The notes under the pieces were generated by a model, which had not been told where the DNA came from, did not search any database, and was given only the letters and a program-made list of their open reading frames with translations. A program made the translations under genes and the position numbers. This document shows, one piece after another, positions 10,601 to 21,771 of a DNA stretch of 49,503 nt (position 1 is its first letter; each line of letters begins with the position of its first letter). Where the stretch lies: positions 1 through 49,503 of the forward strand of contig JANBPT010000267.1 in the NCBI GenBank assembly GCA_027575765.1, given 5' to 3'. The DNA is from Tieghemiomyces parasiticus (Eukaryota > Kickxellomycota > Dimargaritomycetes > Dimargaritales > Dimargaritaceae).

Positions 10601-11678
10601 AGGCGGGGGTGGTGGTCGCGTTATTGGCCGCACCGAAACCGGAGCCACCAAAGGCTGGGGTGGGGTTGGAGGCGGCCGATCCAAAAGCCGGGGTCGTGTT
10701 GGTCGCGGAGGACCCGAATGCTCCGCCCCCGAAGCCCGTTCCCACGGCGGGGGCACTACTGGTCGCGCCGAACCCGCTGCCGCCACCGAAGGCCGGGGTG
10801 GTAGTGTTGGCCGCGGCACCGAAGCCCGGGGTGGGGTTGGCGGCGCCGAACGCGCCGCCAGCGCTAGCACCACCGAAACCGGTGTTGGTCGCTGCAGGGG
10901 CTGCTCCGAATCCCGTGGAAGCAGGCTGGCCGAATGCCTGGGTGCCGGCTGCGGGACCCTTGCGGTTCTGCTGGTAGTCCTGAACGCGGAGTTCCTCAGG
11001 TGAGTAGTTCTGGTAGGCTTGCATGGCGGAGATGCTCTGAATGTACTCCCGAAGGTTGTTGGGCAAGATGTCGACGTGGGCAGAATAGGGCGGATTGGCG
11101 GTGCCGTTGGAAGCGCCGGGTTGACCAAAGCCAGGCGTCGCGGTGGCGCTGGCACTGCCGAAGGCCGGAGTCGTCGCGGCTCCGAAGCCCCCCGTGTTAC
11201 TCGTGGCGCTGCCGAAAGCCGGAGTGGTGGAGGGTCCGAAACCGCCAGCGTTGGATGCGGAGGCCGACCCAAAAGCGGGAGTGGTCGTGGCCGGAGCGCC
11301 GAAGGCCGATTTAGCCCCGAAGGCAGGCGTGGTGCTGCTGGTAGCGCCCCAGCCGGTTCCAGCGGCGGTGTTGGTGGTGCTGCCGAAGGCCGGAGTGGTG
11401 TTGGTGGTATTAGTAGCACCCCAGCCGCCGGTATTGCCTGTACTGGCCCCAAAGGACGGCGTTGTATTGCTCGTGGCACCCCAGCCAGCGCCGAGCGTGG
11501 AGCTCTGCTGCTGCGGTGGCTGGCTACCGAAGGCCCCGCCACCAAAGCTGTTGCTGGCGCCAGTACCTGTGCCGAACGGGCCGCCGGTGTTACTGTTGGT
11601 ATTAGCGGCCTGGCCGAAGCCCGATGAGCCGAAGGTGGCGCTCCGGCCGAATGAAGAGTTGTTGTTACCGCCAAACAT
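4641..11678 (-). CDS. Nup98-Nup96 nuclear pore precursor (about 2212 aa)
   Basis: This is the precursor of an FG nucleoporin and a Y-complex scaffold nucleoporin. The first exon is 11678-7839 and the second 7439-4641; the 399-nt intron (GTAAGT...CTACAG) is phase 0. The start is the ATG followed by FGGNNNSSFG, typical of Nup98; the open frame beyond it starts only at TTG. Residues 1 to about 700 are dense FG/GFG repeats, interrupted near 200-240 by a GLEBS-like Gle2-binding segment (EELRVQDYQQNRKGP). The autoproteolytic domain spans about 920-1070 and ends with HFSRYGL; by family knowledge, cleavage falls between F1065 and S1066. The second half has the Nup96 signature RSFRVGWGPGG (about 1343-1353) and an alpha-helical Nup96 domain. 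Yeast Nup145 and fission yeast Nup189 share this fused design. A TTTTTTTT run comes from a GGT microsatellite near 5070. Confidence 0.93.
7440..7838 (-). other. Intron joining the Nup98 and Nup96 halves
   Basis: On the minus strand the exon ends in GGA, followed by GTAAGTTGATGG, and the acceptor is TTTGCTACAG. Both halves are in phase 0. If the intron is retained, translation adds two codons and stops at the TGA at 7832-7830, giving a Nup98-only protein. The intron has no recognisable coding content. Confidence 0.8.
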
Positions 11679-13279
11679 GGTAGGAGGGTCAGTGAAACAG
11701 TTTAAAAAGGAAGGCAATAACGCTGAGTGGAGGGGGGAAGTGAGTTGGCGGTGAAATCGAGCCGTGGATCGCAGACGATCGGATTACAGACACGCGCGGC
11801 TGGTGAGAGCCTGGATGCGGTTAAAATAAGTAACTGGCCCGCACACTGCTCTTGAAATGATGCAAAGAGGCAGGGGGCCGCAAATAGGGAAATGGCAGAG
11901 GTCGTGAATGGAAACAACAGATGGTAAGGCTGGTGATCCAAGTGGCAGGCTGCCTTGGTTCGCGTAACGGGACAAAGTTGACCTGGAAACGGCGTCGGAG
12001 AAACGGTGGGTGATTTGGGACGAAGGCAGCTGGGCGGAGGTAGAAAACTGGGCAGGCATGGCTGGGTGAGGCGTAGATGGTGATGGTAAGGTCACGAAAC
12101 GCCCCCCACGGGGTATGCAACTTACCCAGCTGATTGGCCCTTATCCCGTCAGAGTGCGGGTGGTTGCTGCTGATGGGTTCAGCACCATGGCTTGTGGTCG
12201 GAGAGCTTTCCAAGTGAACGTTGATGGCGTGGGTCTTTAAGGAAGGCACTGAAAGTACAAAGACCCGAAAATGTCACAGGTGCACGCTCGGCGGACGAAT
12301 CCGTCTCTTAAATGGCTTCCCCTGCATGATGCGTGGTAAGGCGGAACCAGGGAGCAGCCGGGGCGGCAGGGTGAAGAAGGTATACCGGGCCGACTAACGG
12401 CTCTCGTGGCGGTGGCCGCTTGGTCCTCCCTCCCGCGGCTACGGCTGCGGCCGTCAATTCTTAAGCCTGGGCCCTGGCAGGCTTCTTAGGGCTGCCACCA
12501 CCAGCCAGAGTACGAAGAAGAGTCTAAGTTGGCATAGAGCTTAAAGCCGGCTCGGGGCACGCGTAGGGTGTCTGAGCTATGACATGCAACCAGGCCCACA
12601 TATATAATTGAGCAGAGGGTTCCATCAACTATACATATAGGAGCCTGGGACGAACGGAGCAATGCTGAGAATGGAACTTTAATCCATCGGTCGCCTAGTG
12701 GTTTCGGTGACGGTTGCAAATAAAGTCTCGCCTTTTTCTCTTTAGCTCATCAGCACTAAATGTAATGGGTAGATAGGAACCCTAGTGCCGTACGTTGATG
12801 GTGCTTTTAACAGCAATAGAGCCCCCTTTACGATTCTGTCCCGCTGGTCGACGTAGGTTTTAGGCTATGGCCCGATTGCCGGTTGACCTTTTAGGCCAAG
12901 GAAGGCAAGAAGCAACCCGGCACGAGTAAATCACGTGATCGAACCATTCCTTCTTTGCAATGTTTAGCGGTGGAGATCGGAACCCATCGCCGTGAGGTCC
13001 TGAGCGACGGGCCAAGTGAACCGAATCCCCCGTCAGCGGTCACGAGGAAGCAGCAACTCTAACTCGATCGACTGTGCTGCCGGGGTTAGCGGCGTCAATG
13101 ATCTCTTGGCTGCTCCATACCTCCCACATTCGCTTGGGGGCATAATCTACCAATGTCTTGTTCTGTCTGAGATTCAATATTTCCGTGCACTGCTTCATCC
13201 TTCTACACTCTTGCACCTACCCTGGTAATCTGGCGTGCTAACCTTACAGTCTCGAATTCCCCTTGGACGATTGTTGACC
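11679..13279. other. Divergent promoter region between NUP98-96 and the CDC25-like gene
   Basis: About 1.6 kb with no recognised gene. Directly upstream of NUP98-96 the minus strand is pyrimidine-rich and has no ATG for about 378 nt (plus-strand 11679-12056), consistent with a leader. Minus-strand frames at 11784-12249 are open but compositionally random. I saw no TATA box at a sensible distance from either start. Confidence 0.5.
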
Positions 13280-13720
13280 ATGACCTCCTCCGCCTACATC
13301 ACCGAATACATTGACCATGACGAGCTGGCTCGTCTGGTCCGGGACCCGTCCAACGTCCCAGGCAAGGACTACTTAGTCATCGACGTGCGTACCGACGATT
13401 ACGCCGGGGGACACATTCCACACGGCCTCAACGTCCCGGCTCACCAGTTCCGCGACTTTGTGCCTTACATTCTGACCAACTACGCCACCGTGCCACTCTT
13501 CGTGGTGCACTGCGCCCTGTCCCAGGTCCGCGGTCCTAAATCGGCCCGCATCCTGCGTGAAATTCTGGCGGACCGTGCACCAACTGGTCCCGACGCAGTT
13601 AAACCGCAGGTCAAGGTCTTAAGGGGCGGCATTACCCAGTGGGTCCAGGAGTACCGTAACGACGCGCAGCTGATTGCTGAATTTGATCATGAACTGTGGG
13701 ACGGCGAACGCGATTATTAG
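13280..13720 (+). CDS. CDC25-like/rhodanese-domain phosphatase, Ibp1/Ych1/Arr2 type (146 aa)
   Basis: This is a single rhodanese-fold domain related to CDC25 phosphatases. The active-site loop is HCALSQVRGPKSA, with catalytic C78 and R84 in the CX5R arrangement. The N-terminal part carries VIDVRTDDYAGGHIPHGLNVP, the usual rhodanese strand and loop. The last 50 residues form the closing helices (LRGGITQWVQEY). Its length and loop sequence resemble fission yeast Ibp1 and yeast Ych1; the arsenate reductases Arr2/Acr2 have the same fold, so substrate choice (phosphotyrosine or arsenate) cannot be decided here. I chose the ATG at 13280 because the upstream extension starts at GTG and adds nothing conserved. 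The gene is unspliced and converges on KXD1, with 259 nt between stops. Confidence 0.9.
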   Translation: MTSSAYITEYIDHDELARLVRDPSNVPGKDYLVIDVRTDDYAGGHIPHGLNVPAHQFRDFVPYILTNYATVPLFVVHCALSQVRGPKSARILREILADRAPTGPDAVKPQVKVLRGGITQWVQEYRNDAQLIAEFDHELWDGERDY

Positions 13721-13979
13721 GCAATGGGGAGCTTGATGGCCCTAGCTGGATCTAGGTGCCCCTTCAGGATAGCGGTTGACCAGCGTTGATCCCCACGGCG
13801 AAAATGCCCGAAGTAACGGGACCAGATAAATGAACTATCCTCTCCACCTCGGCTCGGGTGAAAAAGCTTAGTACCAGTAGTAGAAGTGCATTGATATATT
13901 TGTCCAGGGACTTGGCCTCTTACTATAATACACCGATCGTTGGATACACATTGCTTAATAGGGAATCCGGTATCGTGCC

Positions 13980-14793
13980 TCAGTCATCGCTAGCGTCATC
14001 CAAAGGAGGTTGGAGCGATTGCACGTAGGTGTGGATCTCTGGGTACTGCCTGGCGATTCGAGCTTTGAGCTGCCTGAAGGATGAAATTCGAAAGCGGGGG
14101 CGATAAGAATGGTCAGGGCCTAATCTTCGGCTCATATGGTTTCTTTCGGAAGGGGGGGAGGACAGTGGTTGGCCCGGGCGTCCAATACCTCCAACCACCT
14201 ATCACTCACCTGATGCGCCGAAAGATAGTGTCGATATCAGTGCGCAGGGCTCTGGCGGTGCGCGTGTGGGTTTTGAGGCGGTGGTTGAGCGCCTCGTAGC
14301 AGCTCTCGCTAAGCACGTTGAATTCCGCCAGCTCCTCCTTGGCCCGGCGGAGGGATGCTTTGCTGATATATTTCAATGTAAATCAGGTTAAGGGTGTGCG
14401 GCCACGATACGATGTTCAGTAAAGGCTGTTCCCTCAGGTATCCAGTTAAGGAAGCGCGGAGTTGGTAGACCCGAGGTCATACGGCTGCGCGGTTTACCTT
14501 GCTTCTTGCTTCCTCACAAGTGCTTCGACGCGGTCGGCGCTCAAACTGTCTACTACGGCATGCAGGACTGCCCCAGACTCGGCGTCAGACTCTGCTGGCT
14601 CTCCACTGGATGGTATATGCGGGGAGAACGGCGGGCGGAGATCGTTGGGGGGCGAATTGAGGGCCGAGGGCTGATCGTTCTCATCGGGGACAGTGAAGTC
14701 GCATTCGAAAAGTCCTAAGCTATTGTGTCGCTGGGCTGAGAGGCGGCTGGCGCCAACACCAAGACGATTTAGACCGGATGGGTGAGGGTTCAT
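13980..14793 (-). CDS. KXD1-like BORC/BLOC-1-related subunit (180 aa, three exons)
   Basis: This gene is visible only after splicing. The exons are 14793-14498, 14362-14210 and 14073-13980. Both introns are about 135 nt, GT-AG and phase 2. Exon 1 encodes about 99 variable residues rich in Pro, Ser and Asp. Exons 2 and 3 encode the KXDL domain: FNVLSESCYEALNHRLKTH, then DIDTIFRRIRQLKARIARQ and YPEIHTYV. In animals KXD1 is a subunit of BORC, which places lysosomes and related organelles through Arl8; fungal relatives act in endosome/vacuole traffic. The domain is coiled coil throughout. The naming motif KxDL reads RTDI here. Both splice joins fall inside conserved sequence and restore it exactly, which is strong support. 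It is co-directional with ATRIP, 272 nt downstream of that gene. Confidence 0.87.
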
Positions 14794-15065
14794 GCCTAGT
14801 GGGTAGACGGTATAAGGAGGGAAACAATGCGAAAGGACATGGGTTGGAAGTTACTGGGAGTTCTAAGTCAAAATGTCAGTTGTAGGTTCAGCTCAGCCAG
14901 TGTGGCGGCAGTAGGCGGGCCATGCCTGGGGAGGCAGCGTGACACCAGTCTACCGGAAGCCTCGACCGTCCTGAACGCCAATAAAGCCTTGTTTATACAG
15001 TTTATTATTTATCAGGCTTACCACTCCTAACTGCACCAATCGTCTATGCATAATTATACCGGTGG

Positions 15066-17752
15066 CTACACGGGCACGCTGTCCGTGGCGACCACCAGTG
15101 ACATTATCTCCTCTTCTTCTTGTGGGGTGACCACTAGGGCCAGTAGATCCCGGGCCTTTTCGACTAACCCCTGGAGAAGTGTCGACTCGTCGTGACCAAA
15201 GGCGAGACGACTCACCACATCAACGTATCGATAAAACAACGGCGTGGTTTCCCGGGATGCCTCGGACGCAGCGGGCGTGGGAGTCACAGACGCCGGGACG
15301 AGAAGCGAGGGCGAGCGCATCAGCGGCGCACAGGCTTGAGGGCACTCGGTGAGCAGGGCATGGAGAAAATTGACCAGGTCGACCACAAAGTGCTCGCGCC
15401 GCGCGCAGGGCACGGCGAGCCCGACGGTATAGTCGTAGGTCGTGCGGAGAACCTGGACCAGCGCGGTAACCAGCGTGTTATGATTGAGCACGGCAGTAAT
15501 AGCGAGGGTAGGATTGCATCGGAGTAGGACCAAAAGGGTACGTACGACCTCAGACTGGACCGCCAGTGATACGGCGGGCACCAAGAGGCAGGCCAGGGTC
15601 GTCAGCAGACGGTCGAGTTCCACAGTATTTGTGGTGAGCGCAGTCCGGCGGCCCTCGTCCAGGATAAGGCACTGTAGGACGGCGAGATGACGAGTCAGGA
15701 CCGAGTTGGGTAGGTGGATACTCAGGACCTGGGCGATAAAGGCCGGGCGGACCAGGCAGGCGGGCGGGTCGATTGTTTTCAAGGCCAAGATCGCGACCCA
15801 TTGTGCAAACTGTTCGAGTAGGGCCATCCGCAAAGGATCTTTGATCCGGGCGTCTGCAGCGGGGCGAAGAGTATGGGTCGCAACAGCCTCAATAGGTAGC
15901 GATACCAGGGCCGGGGGCGCTGTCATAGCCCGGAGTAAGGCATCGTCGAGCAAGCTTAGCGTGGTACTGCTAAGAAGGAGGAGGGAGCAGGAGAGGTCCT
16001 GGGGGTAGAGATAGGGGGGAGGGAAGGTGCGTGCAGGGTAGGATAGGAGCCAAGGACAAAGGTTCAATCGATTAGTTTGGCGGTCGCTAGGGGTGGCCGA
16101 TGAGATGAAGGATTGCTCCAGGAAGATCACAGGCGGAGTTCTGGTACCCTGCAAACCATGGCAGGCAGCGGGGGGTTTACCTTGGCTGGGTCAGGCACTG
16201 ACTGGTTGAGGGTGGTGGTAAGCGCGGAGGAGATGTACGTTGCGAACCGGGTGGCGCTGTCCGCCGTGCAGGGCCTCCCACGGTAGCAAGACACTTCGTA
16301 GGTCACCTCGGCGAATAGAGTATTCGTGGCGGCGACATTGCAGTGGATACTAAACCGGTTATACATGGTGTGCAGCTCATGCAGGAGCGCAGCAGTCTGC
16401 AGCGGCTGTACGGAGCTGTGAGTTCCATCAGAAGGCACCTCAACATCGACGACAGGTCGCGTTGGAGATGCCGGACTTGTCAGAGCTGTGGTCGCGGACT
16501 GGGGTGCTTTGGTGAATGTCAGCGGTGAAGCCTTCGCGGCACTTGTCAGATCCGGCCCCGCTACTTGTGGCGGGGTCTGTGGTTGCGGGGGCGGATCGGT
16601 GGACACGCCCACGGACACGGTCATTACGTGGCCTCGCTCAGGTGTGGATGGATGGGTGGCCGACGGGGTCGGACCGTAGAATGCGCTCACGTCTAAGAAG
16701 CCATTCGGGCTACCCACTACTGGTGGCACGGGCGAGGATGGTGGTGGGTGAAGGTGCGTGGCCACGGCGGCCGGGATCCCCCGCGGCGTGAGGCTACGTA
16801 CTCGGCGGGCCGTGTGATCCCCGGGCGACGCCAGCGGCCGGGCGGCGTTACCACCGATACCGCCGCTCATTTGGGCGGCGGCCAGTTCCTGTTTCTTAAA
16901 ATTCAATTCGGTTTTAACCTTATCCAGTTCGCGCAACAGGATCGCCTTGTCATGATCTTTCTCCGCCAGCCTGTCGGTGAGGGCGCGGGCAGCGCGCTCT
17001 TGTAACTGGGTGTTCTCAGCTTCAGATTTGACCAGTCGCCGACGGATAATGGCGATCTCGCCCTCGTGAGTATACTTTTGTGTAAGCAGCGATTCCTTCT
17101 CAGTCGCTGCCCGGCGGTTTTCTGCCCGCAGCGCATTAAGTTCCTCACGAAGAGCGGCCAGTTCGTCACGTTCGGGGCCATCCGTACGACCCGGTGCGGG
17201 CGAGATCAACCCCGAGGCAGACGGCTGGCGGCTGGTTAGGGTGGAAGGCGGCGGAGGCTGGGCAGCCGGAGACCCCGGATAACCCAGAGGTTCGCCCGAT
17301 ACTGACGGTGTGGGGGGGCGGGGCAGACCGGGGCGGTGTCGAGGGATCGGCGGTTGGGCTGGTAACGGTGGCGGTGCCTGTTGTGGTGGTGGTTCTAAGC
17401 CGGATTCGTTTTGTGTGGCACTAAACTCCTCTTCGGTAGTCCGAATCAGTCGCTCAAAGGCGTCGTCCCATTCCAGCATCGCGTCTAGCTCGGTCTCCTG
17501 CCATTGGGAGGTGGCGGCCGAGAACGCCGTGGGCTGCATCCCGCGGATGGAGTCTTGAGCTAGGGCCTTTGTGTGACCGTGGGTCAGCGAATCAGCCAGA
17601 GTAGATTCCACCCGACTACTATGGGACCGGAAGGCTAATACCGACGGTGGTTTGGGCGTAGTGGGTGTTGTAGCCTGGCTCTCCCTTGGGGTCCCTGCCG
17701 CCGGGGATTCGGCCGGACGTCCGTCTGTGGGAGGTCGTTCCGCAGCCGGCAT
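15066..17752 (-). CDS. ATRIP/Rad26/Lcd1-like checkpoint protein (about 834 aa)
   Basis: ATRIP partners ATR/Rad3/Mec1 kinase and recruits it to RPA-coated single-stranded DNA. The exons are 17752-16181 and 15998-15066; the 182-nt intron runs from GTAAAC to CCCCCAG in phase 0. An acidic-hydrophobic stretch near residue 80 (LDAMLEWDDAFERLI) could bind RPA, as in family members. Residues about 193-296 form a long coiled coil with the family-typical core KESLLTQKYTHEGEIAIIRR. A Pro/Ser-rich linker follows, then a helical, Leu-rich C-terminal half (LVTALVQVLRTTYDY, FVVDLVNFLHALLTECP) suited to binding ATR. The start is the ATG before PAAERPP; the frame stays open upstream, so an upstream exon is possible. 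Human ATRIP has 791 residues. The assignment rests on architecture and the coiled-coil core; distant homology makes it good rather than certain. Confidence 0.78.
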
Positions 17753-18334
17753 AGTAACAACACGCTGGCTGTTGGGCGAAGGGAGATAGGGTGGTGCTGA
17801 GCGGAGGAATTGGTTGGTAAGTGTGCAAATCCTATTGTGAGAAACTGGTCGGTAGGTATTGCCTGAGCGGGGAGTCCGGCGACCGGATTCGGAGAGAAGG
17901 TGGGCACATTTCCCCCAAGGCACACAAATAAACGAAATAAACAAACGACGCAGAATGGACGTATAGGCGAAGGCGCAAGCTCAACACGACTAGTTCCTGA
18001 GTTAATATTGTGTCAGGTGGCCCTAAAACGGTGTCGAAGCTATCCACAAAGGATGAGCTACGGCCGTCATGTCAATTAATAAAAAAATACGGCATCCACT
18101 CCTACCCCTGCTCCGCAGCAGAAACGTCCGTCATTTCGGAGCTCATACCTCGCCAGTGTGCCTGATCCATGTTACGCCACTTGGTGGCCCCGAAAAGGGG
18201 TTGCTTGAGCGTAAGCTAATACGACCAATGCTAGTCATATCAAACGGTGCTGCTGCCGGTAGACTTGAGGGGCGTCTATTACAAAAATTTGGGTTATTGA
18301 GACATATCAGACGGTTCAAAGTACATTGTCTACT
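17753..18334. other. Spacer between CTF4 and ATRIP, no gene seen
   Basis: This holds the 3' flank of CTF4 and the promoter/leader of ATRIP on the minus strand. The ATRIP frame has no stop up to 17944, but the sequence there is unlike the protein. No TATA box was noted. Confidence 0.5.
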
Positions 18335-21300
18335 CTACTCCCCATCAGACACCTCCAAGGCATCAGTCAGGCGTTCCTCGGCAGCGGGTATGTGGGCCGT
18401 GTCCCTCGGCTTCTTGGCGCCCGCGGAAAACGCTGCCAGCGTGGATTGGGCCGGCCGCTTCCGAGAGTCTTTACCCGACCCGGCCTTGTCCGCCACACCA
18501 TCGGCCTGCATCAGGTCGTCCACGGCATTGAAAAAGCTGTTGCCACGCGGGATATGGTCTGTGTCGGACGGATCCGCCCCGCTTCGGGCGTTCGGGACCG
18601 CCACCGCAAAGGGATTGGCTGCAGCCGGCAGGGGGAGGGGCAGACGCCGCGTTACCGCAGCGGGGGTCACGACCATTCCACCTGGAGTAGACGCTCGTGA
18701 TACGTTGACCGGGGCCGGCCGGACGCTGGTGGGGGCCGGGATCGACGGGCGGCCGAGCGGCGACGAAGGCAAAGTTGGGGAGGCTGCAGCGGAAAGGTGA
18801 GCGGGGGTGACTCGGTGGGCTGGCCGACCATTGGTCACAGAGCGGACCGGGCCTACCTCCTCGTCGTCATCCGCTTCGTCCTCATCATCATCAGTGAATT
18901 TAGCCTCCTTAATCAGGTTCATGCGTTCGGCCAGGGCCGGGTAGCGGTGGAACATGGCAATCTTGATAGCCGCGTCAACCGATTTGGGAAGGTGTAGCAA
19001 GGTAACCAGGTCTAGCGCGCGATGGATTCGGTCGGCCTTGCAGGCGCTCTTTAAGCGGTAAAATTGCATGGTGATGGGTTGAGAAGCCGTCGTAACGGTT
19101 CGTTAGCGAATGGGAATGGTCACCAGGCCCGGTGCGCCTTGCGTCGGCTTCTTTCTTAAGGTGCATGAAACTATGGACTTACCTGGATGAGTTGGAGGGC
19201 CAGTTTGTCCTCTTGCAGGTATTCTCGGAGCACGCTCGGCTTCGAGGCGCTAAAATCTGCGGGGGTTCGGGGTGGCGGGGCTAGAGGGTCCTCCTGCTGA
19301 TTGGCGGTGAATATGGCGGACCGGACCAGCCGCTCTTCGATCTGGGTGGCCGTCCGGTCACCCAGGAGCAGGGGTACTTTCAGATCGACTTGGGTGACGA
19401 GCGGGCGGGGTACCATGGGGACGGGTGGGGGTCGGGTGAGAGTATAGCGCGGCCCCTTGCTACGAGATCGGCCGCGGTGGGCATCGTTCCGTTTGCACAG
19501 GACGCCGCTGACCTGGGTGCCGGTAAACCCGACCACCCACAGCCAGTCGTCGGACGCGGCGGGCTCCGAGTGATCAGGCTTGCTGTCCTCAGTCTCCTCG
19601 ACATCACTCTCCTGATCGCCAGGGATTTTAGGGGCTGGGACCCGGCCGTCCCATACCGGGGCCCACTGGGCCTGACCTGGGACACGATATCGGTCGAGGA
19701 TAAAGAGGGTGCCACGGGTATCATAGACTGCGGGGACCTGGGTATCGCTGAATCCAGCCCACTGGATGCTGACGTTGTTCGGAAGCGGGAGAGTTCCGCA
19801 TTGGATCTGCGCCCGGCGCTCGGCGTCGTAGAGGAGGTACCCTAAGCCATCGCCGGTCACCGCCTGGTGGATCATCAAAAAGTACGGGCCTCCACCGGCC
19901 AGGCACACCGGGCGGGTGGGCACGGCGCACACGGCAGACTGCAGGCCACTGCTAGAGAATACGCGAAGGTAGCCCTGGGTGGTGACCACAGCCGAGTACG
20001 CAGTGGCGATGCACAGGACTGCAGCGCTCTCCCCGACGGGGAGCTTGTACAACCAGTCGCTCTTGGCCGCCCAACTCTCGAAGGGGCGGTAGGAGACCAG
20101 GCTGGGCTCTTCCGGAGTGGCCTCAGTACCGAACAAGATGCCACGTTCGCCCAGTGAGGCCAGCGTGAAGCGGTAGTGATCAGTGAAGTGAAAGTCACGG
20201 TGCAGCGCCTTGTCGTGGAACTCCACATTAACCGTGCAGTGTGTCTCGTGGTCGATGGAGGCCACGTGACCTATCATGCTGAAGGCCAGGAACCGGCGCT
20301 TGCCTAGATAGGGCGTGGTGCCCGGCTGGAACCGTGGATGGATCACATCGGCGCGGGCCTGGCGGCTGGCACGGGGTGCTTGGCGGTGGCCGGGGTCGTC
20401 ATCCTCGACGTAGCGGTGGCTGGGTCGTGGGGCCACCACCCGTTCGTCGTCGCCGTCGTCTACGATAAAACTGTCCAGGTCTGAGCCGCCGTCCAACGCC
20501 ATCGGGTCCTCGTTGGGTCGCATAGAGTCGGTATCGCTCTCGAACAGGCGGTCCAGTTGGACGGAAATATTGGCGGGCAAGCGGGCGGTGGGTTGGGGGG
20601 CGAATTCGTCGACCGGCATGGCGGCGGAGACCTTGGCTAGCGTGGCGGTCGTGTCCGGCTGGTGAGGGGGTGGGAGACCGCTCTCCACAGGTATCACCTC
20701 ATCCCAGATGGTGAGCATCCCTAGGGAGTCTGTCAGCGCCAAAATGTTGGCTGTCGGACTCCATGCTGCATGGGAGAGGGGTACAGCGTACTGGTCGTGG
20801 AATACCGAGGTCTGTTTACGGACGTGCCACAAAACGAACCCACCCTGGGTATCGGCGGTGGCTAGGTAGGTCCCGTGGGGCGACCAGGCGCACTGGGCCA
20901 CGGGGGCCTTGTGACGACCCACGAGTTGGAAGGCCGGCTGCCAGGTATCGGGGTCGTACAGGGTCACATTATTCTGCGGGGTAGGGACGGCCAGCCAGGT
21001 CCCTTTGGGGTGCCACCGGACGGCCGTAGTGTGTGCGGAGTCAGGGTCCGAACGGGCGGCAATCTGCGGAAGGTACTTGACGAGCGGACGGACATCATCG
21101 GCGTAGTTCCACACGCGTACGGTGCCTTCGCTATCCAAGGTGGCCAGGAGGTCGCGGGTTGGATGGAAACTGAGGGACCGTAGGGACGTGTCATGGCCCT
21201 TGAGGGTGAGGGTCTGCGTGGCGTTGTCCGTCTGGACCAGCCGAACGAGCTGGTCGTCTGTGGCTAATCCCACCCACTTGCCATCGTGGCTGAGCCCTAC

Positions 21301-21771
21301 ATCGCGGACGGGCAGGGCCGAACGGGCGATCAGGGCGCGATAGTCTAGGGACGGGTAGTCGTACAGGACGACCGAGTGATCCTCCGACCCTACGGCTAGG
21401 AAGGTATTAGCCACTGCGAGGCCCGTGATCGAATCGGTCTGGGACTCGAGGGTACGTGAGTCCAGGTCGCGCAGGTCCGGGGCGGTCTGGAACACGCGCA
21501 CCAAGCAGTCGGCGCCGCCTGTGAAAATGTGGCTAGTGGAGGCAAAGTGAGAGGGCAATGATTGGGTTACTACCTGGCGTGCCAGGGCTTGTACAGGCCG
21601 GTTGGTCAAAGGGAAGGGCGCAATCGCGCGGCCGTGGGTGCATCCGCTCTAAGCCTACGATTGGCGCACCCGATACGTGTTTCCTTACCTGCCGTCGGCG
21701 GAAAACTGGACGGGGCACTGGCCCTCGATGTGAGCGAACCGTGGCTGGAGATCCGCAAGATGGTCCGGCAT
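18335..21771 (-). CDS. Ctf4/Mcl1/AND-1 (WDHD1) replisome adaptor (1048 aa, three exons)
   Basis: Ctf4 is the trimeric hub that couples CMG helicase to polymerase alpha and serves sister-chromatid cohesion. The exons are 21771-21689, 21532-19183 and 19048-18335; the introns are 156 and 134 nt. The short first exon encodes 27 residues, and its join (ADG-S-HIFTGGADC) restores the first WD40 blade. WD40 repeats fill about residues 10-310, for example KGHDTSLRSLSFHP and RVWNYADD. An acidic linker follows (FIVDDGDDERV), then the SepB/Mcl1 beta-propeller at about 430-710 and the helical region (ACKADRIHRALDLVTLLH) across the last splice. The C-terminal tail is basic and disordered, with SFFNAVDDL and a PIP-box-like QSTLAAFS at 1012-1019. 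The length is between that of yeast Ctf4 (927) and human AND-1 (1129). An HMG box like that of AND-1 is absent. Confidence 0.92.

Noticed and set aside
10234..10977. Plus-strand Pro/Ala/Val repeat frame
   Set aside because: It is antisense of the FG repeats, has only low-complexity composition and no independent evidence.
10142..11674. 510-codon minus-strand frame rich in Pro/Arg/Ser overlapping NUP98
   Set aside because: It is a shifted-frame shadow of the FG-repeat coding sequence; periodic GC-rich repeats keep alternative frames open. The real frame has the Nup98 start, the GLEBS motif and the autoproteolytic domain.
11784..12249. Minus-strand frames upstream of NUP98
   Set aside because: They lie in the pyrimidine-rich leader, overlap one another in different frames and have no conserved motif.
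16149..16180. 32-nt intron in ATRIP (GTAAAC to TTTGCAG)
   Set aside because: Too short for a spliceosomal intron. The acceptor at 15999 gives a 182-nt phase-0 intron and continues helical sequence.
18069..18800. 243-codon plus-strand frame
   Set aside because: It overlaps the third exon of CTF4 on the opposite strand and has no recognisable content; its open length follows from GC-rich codons.
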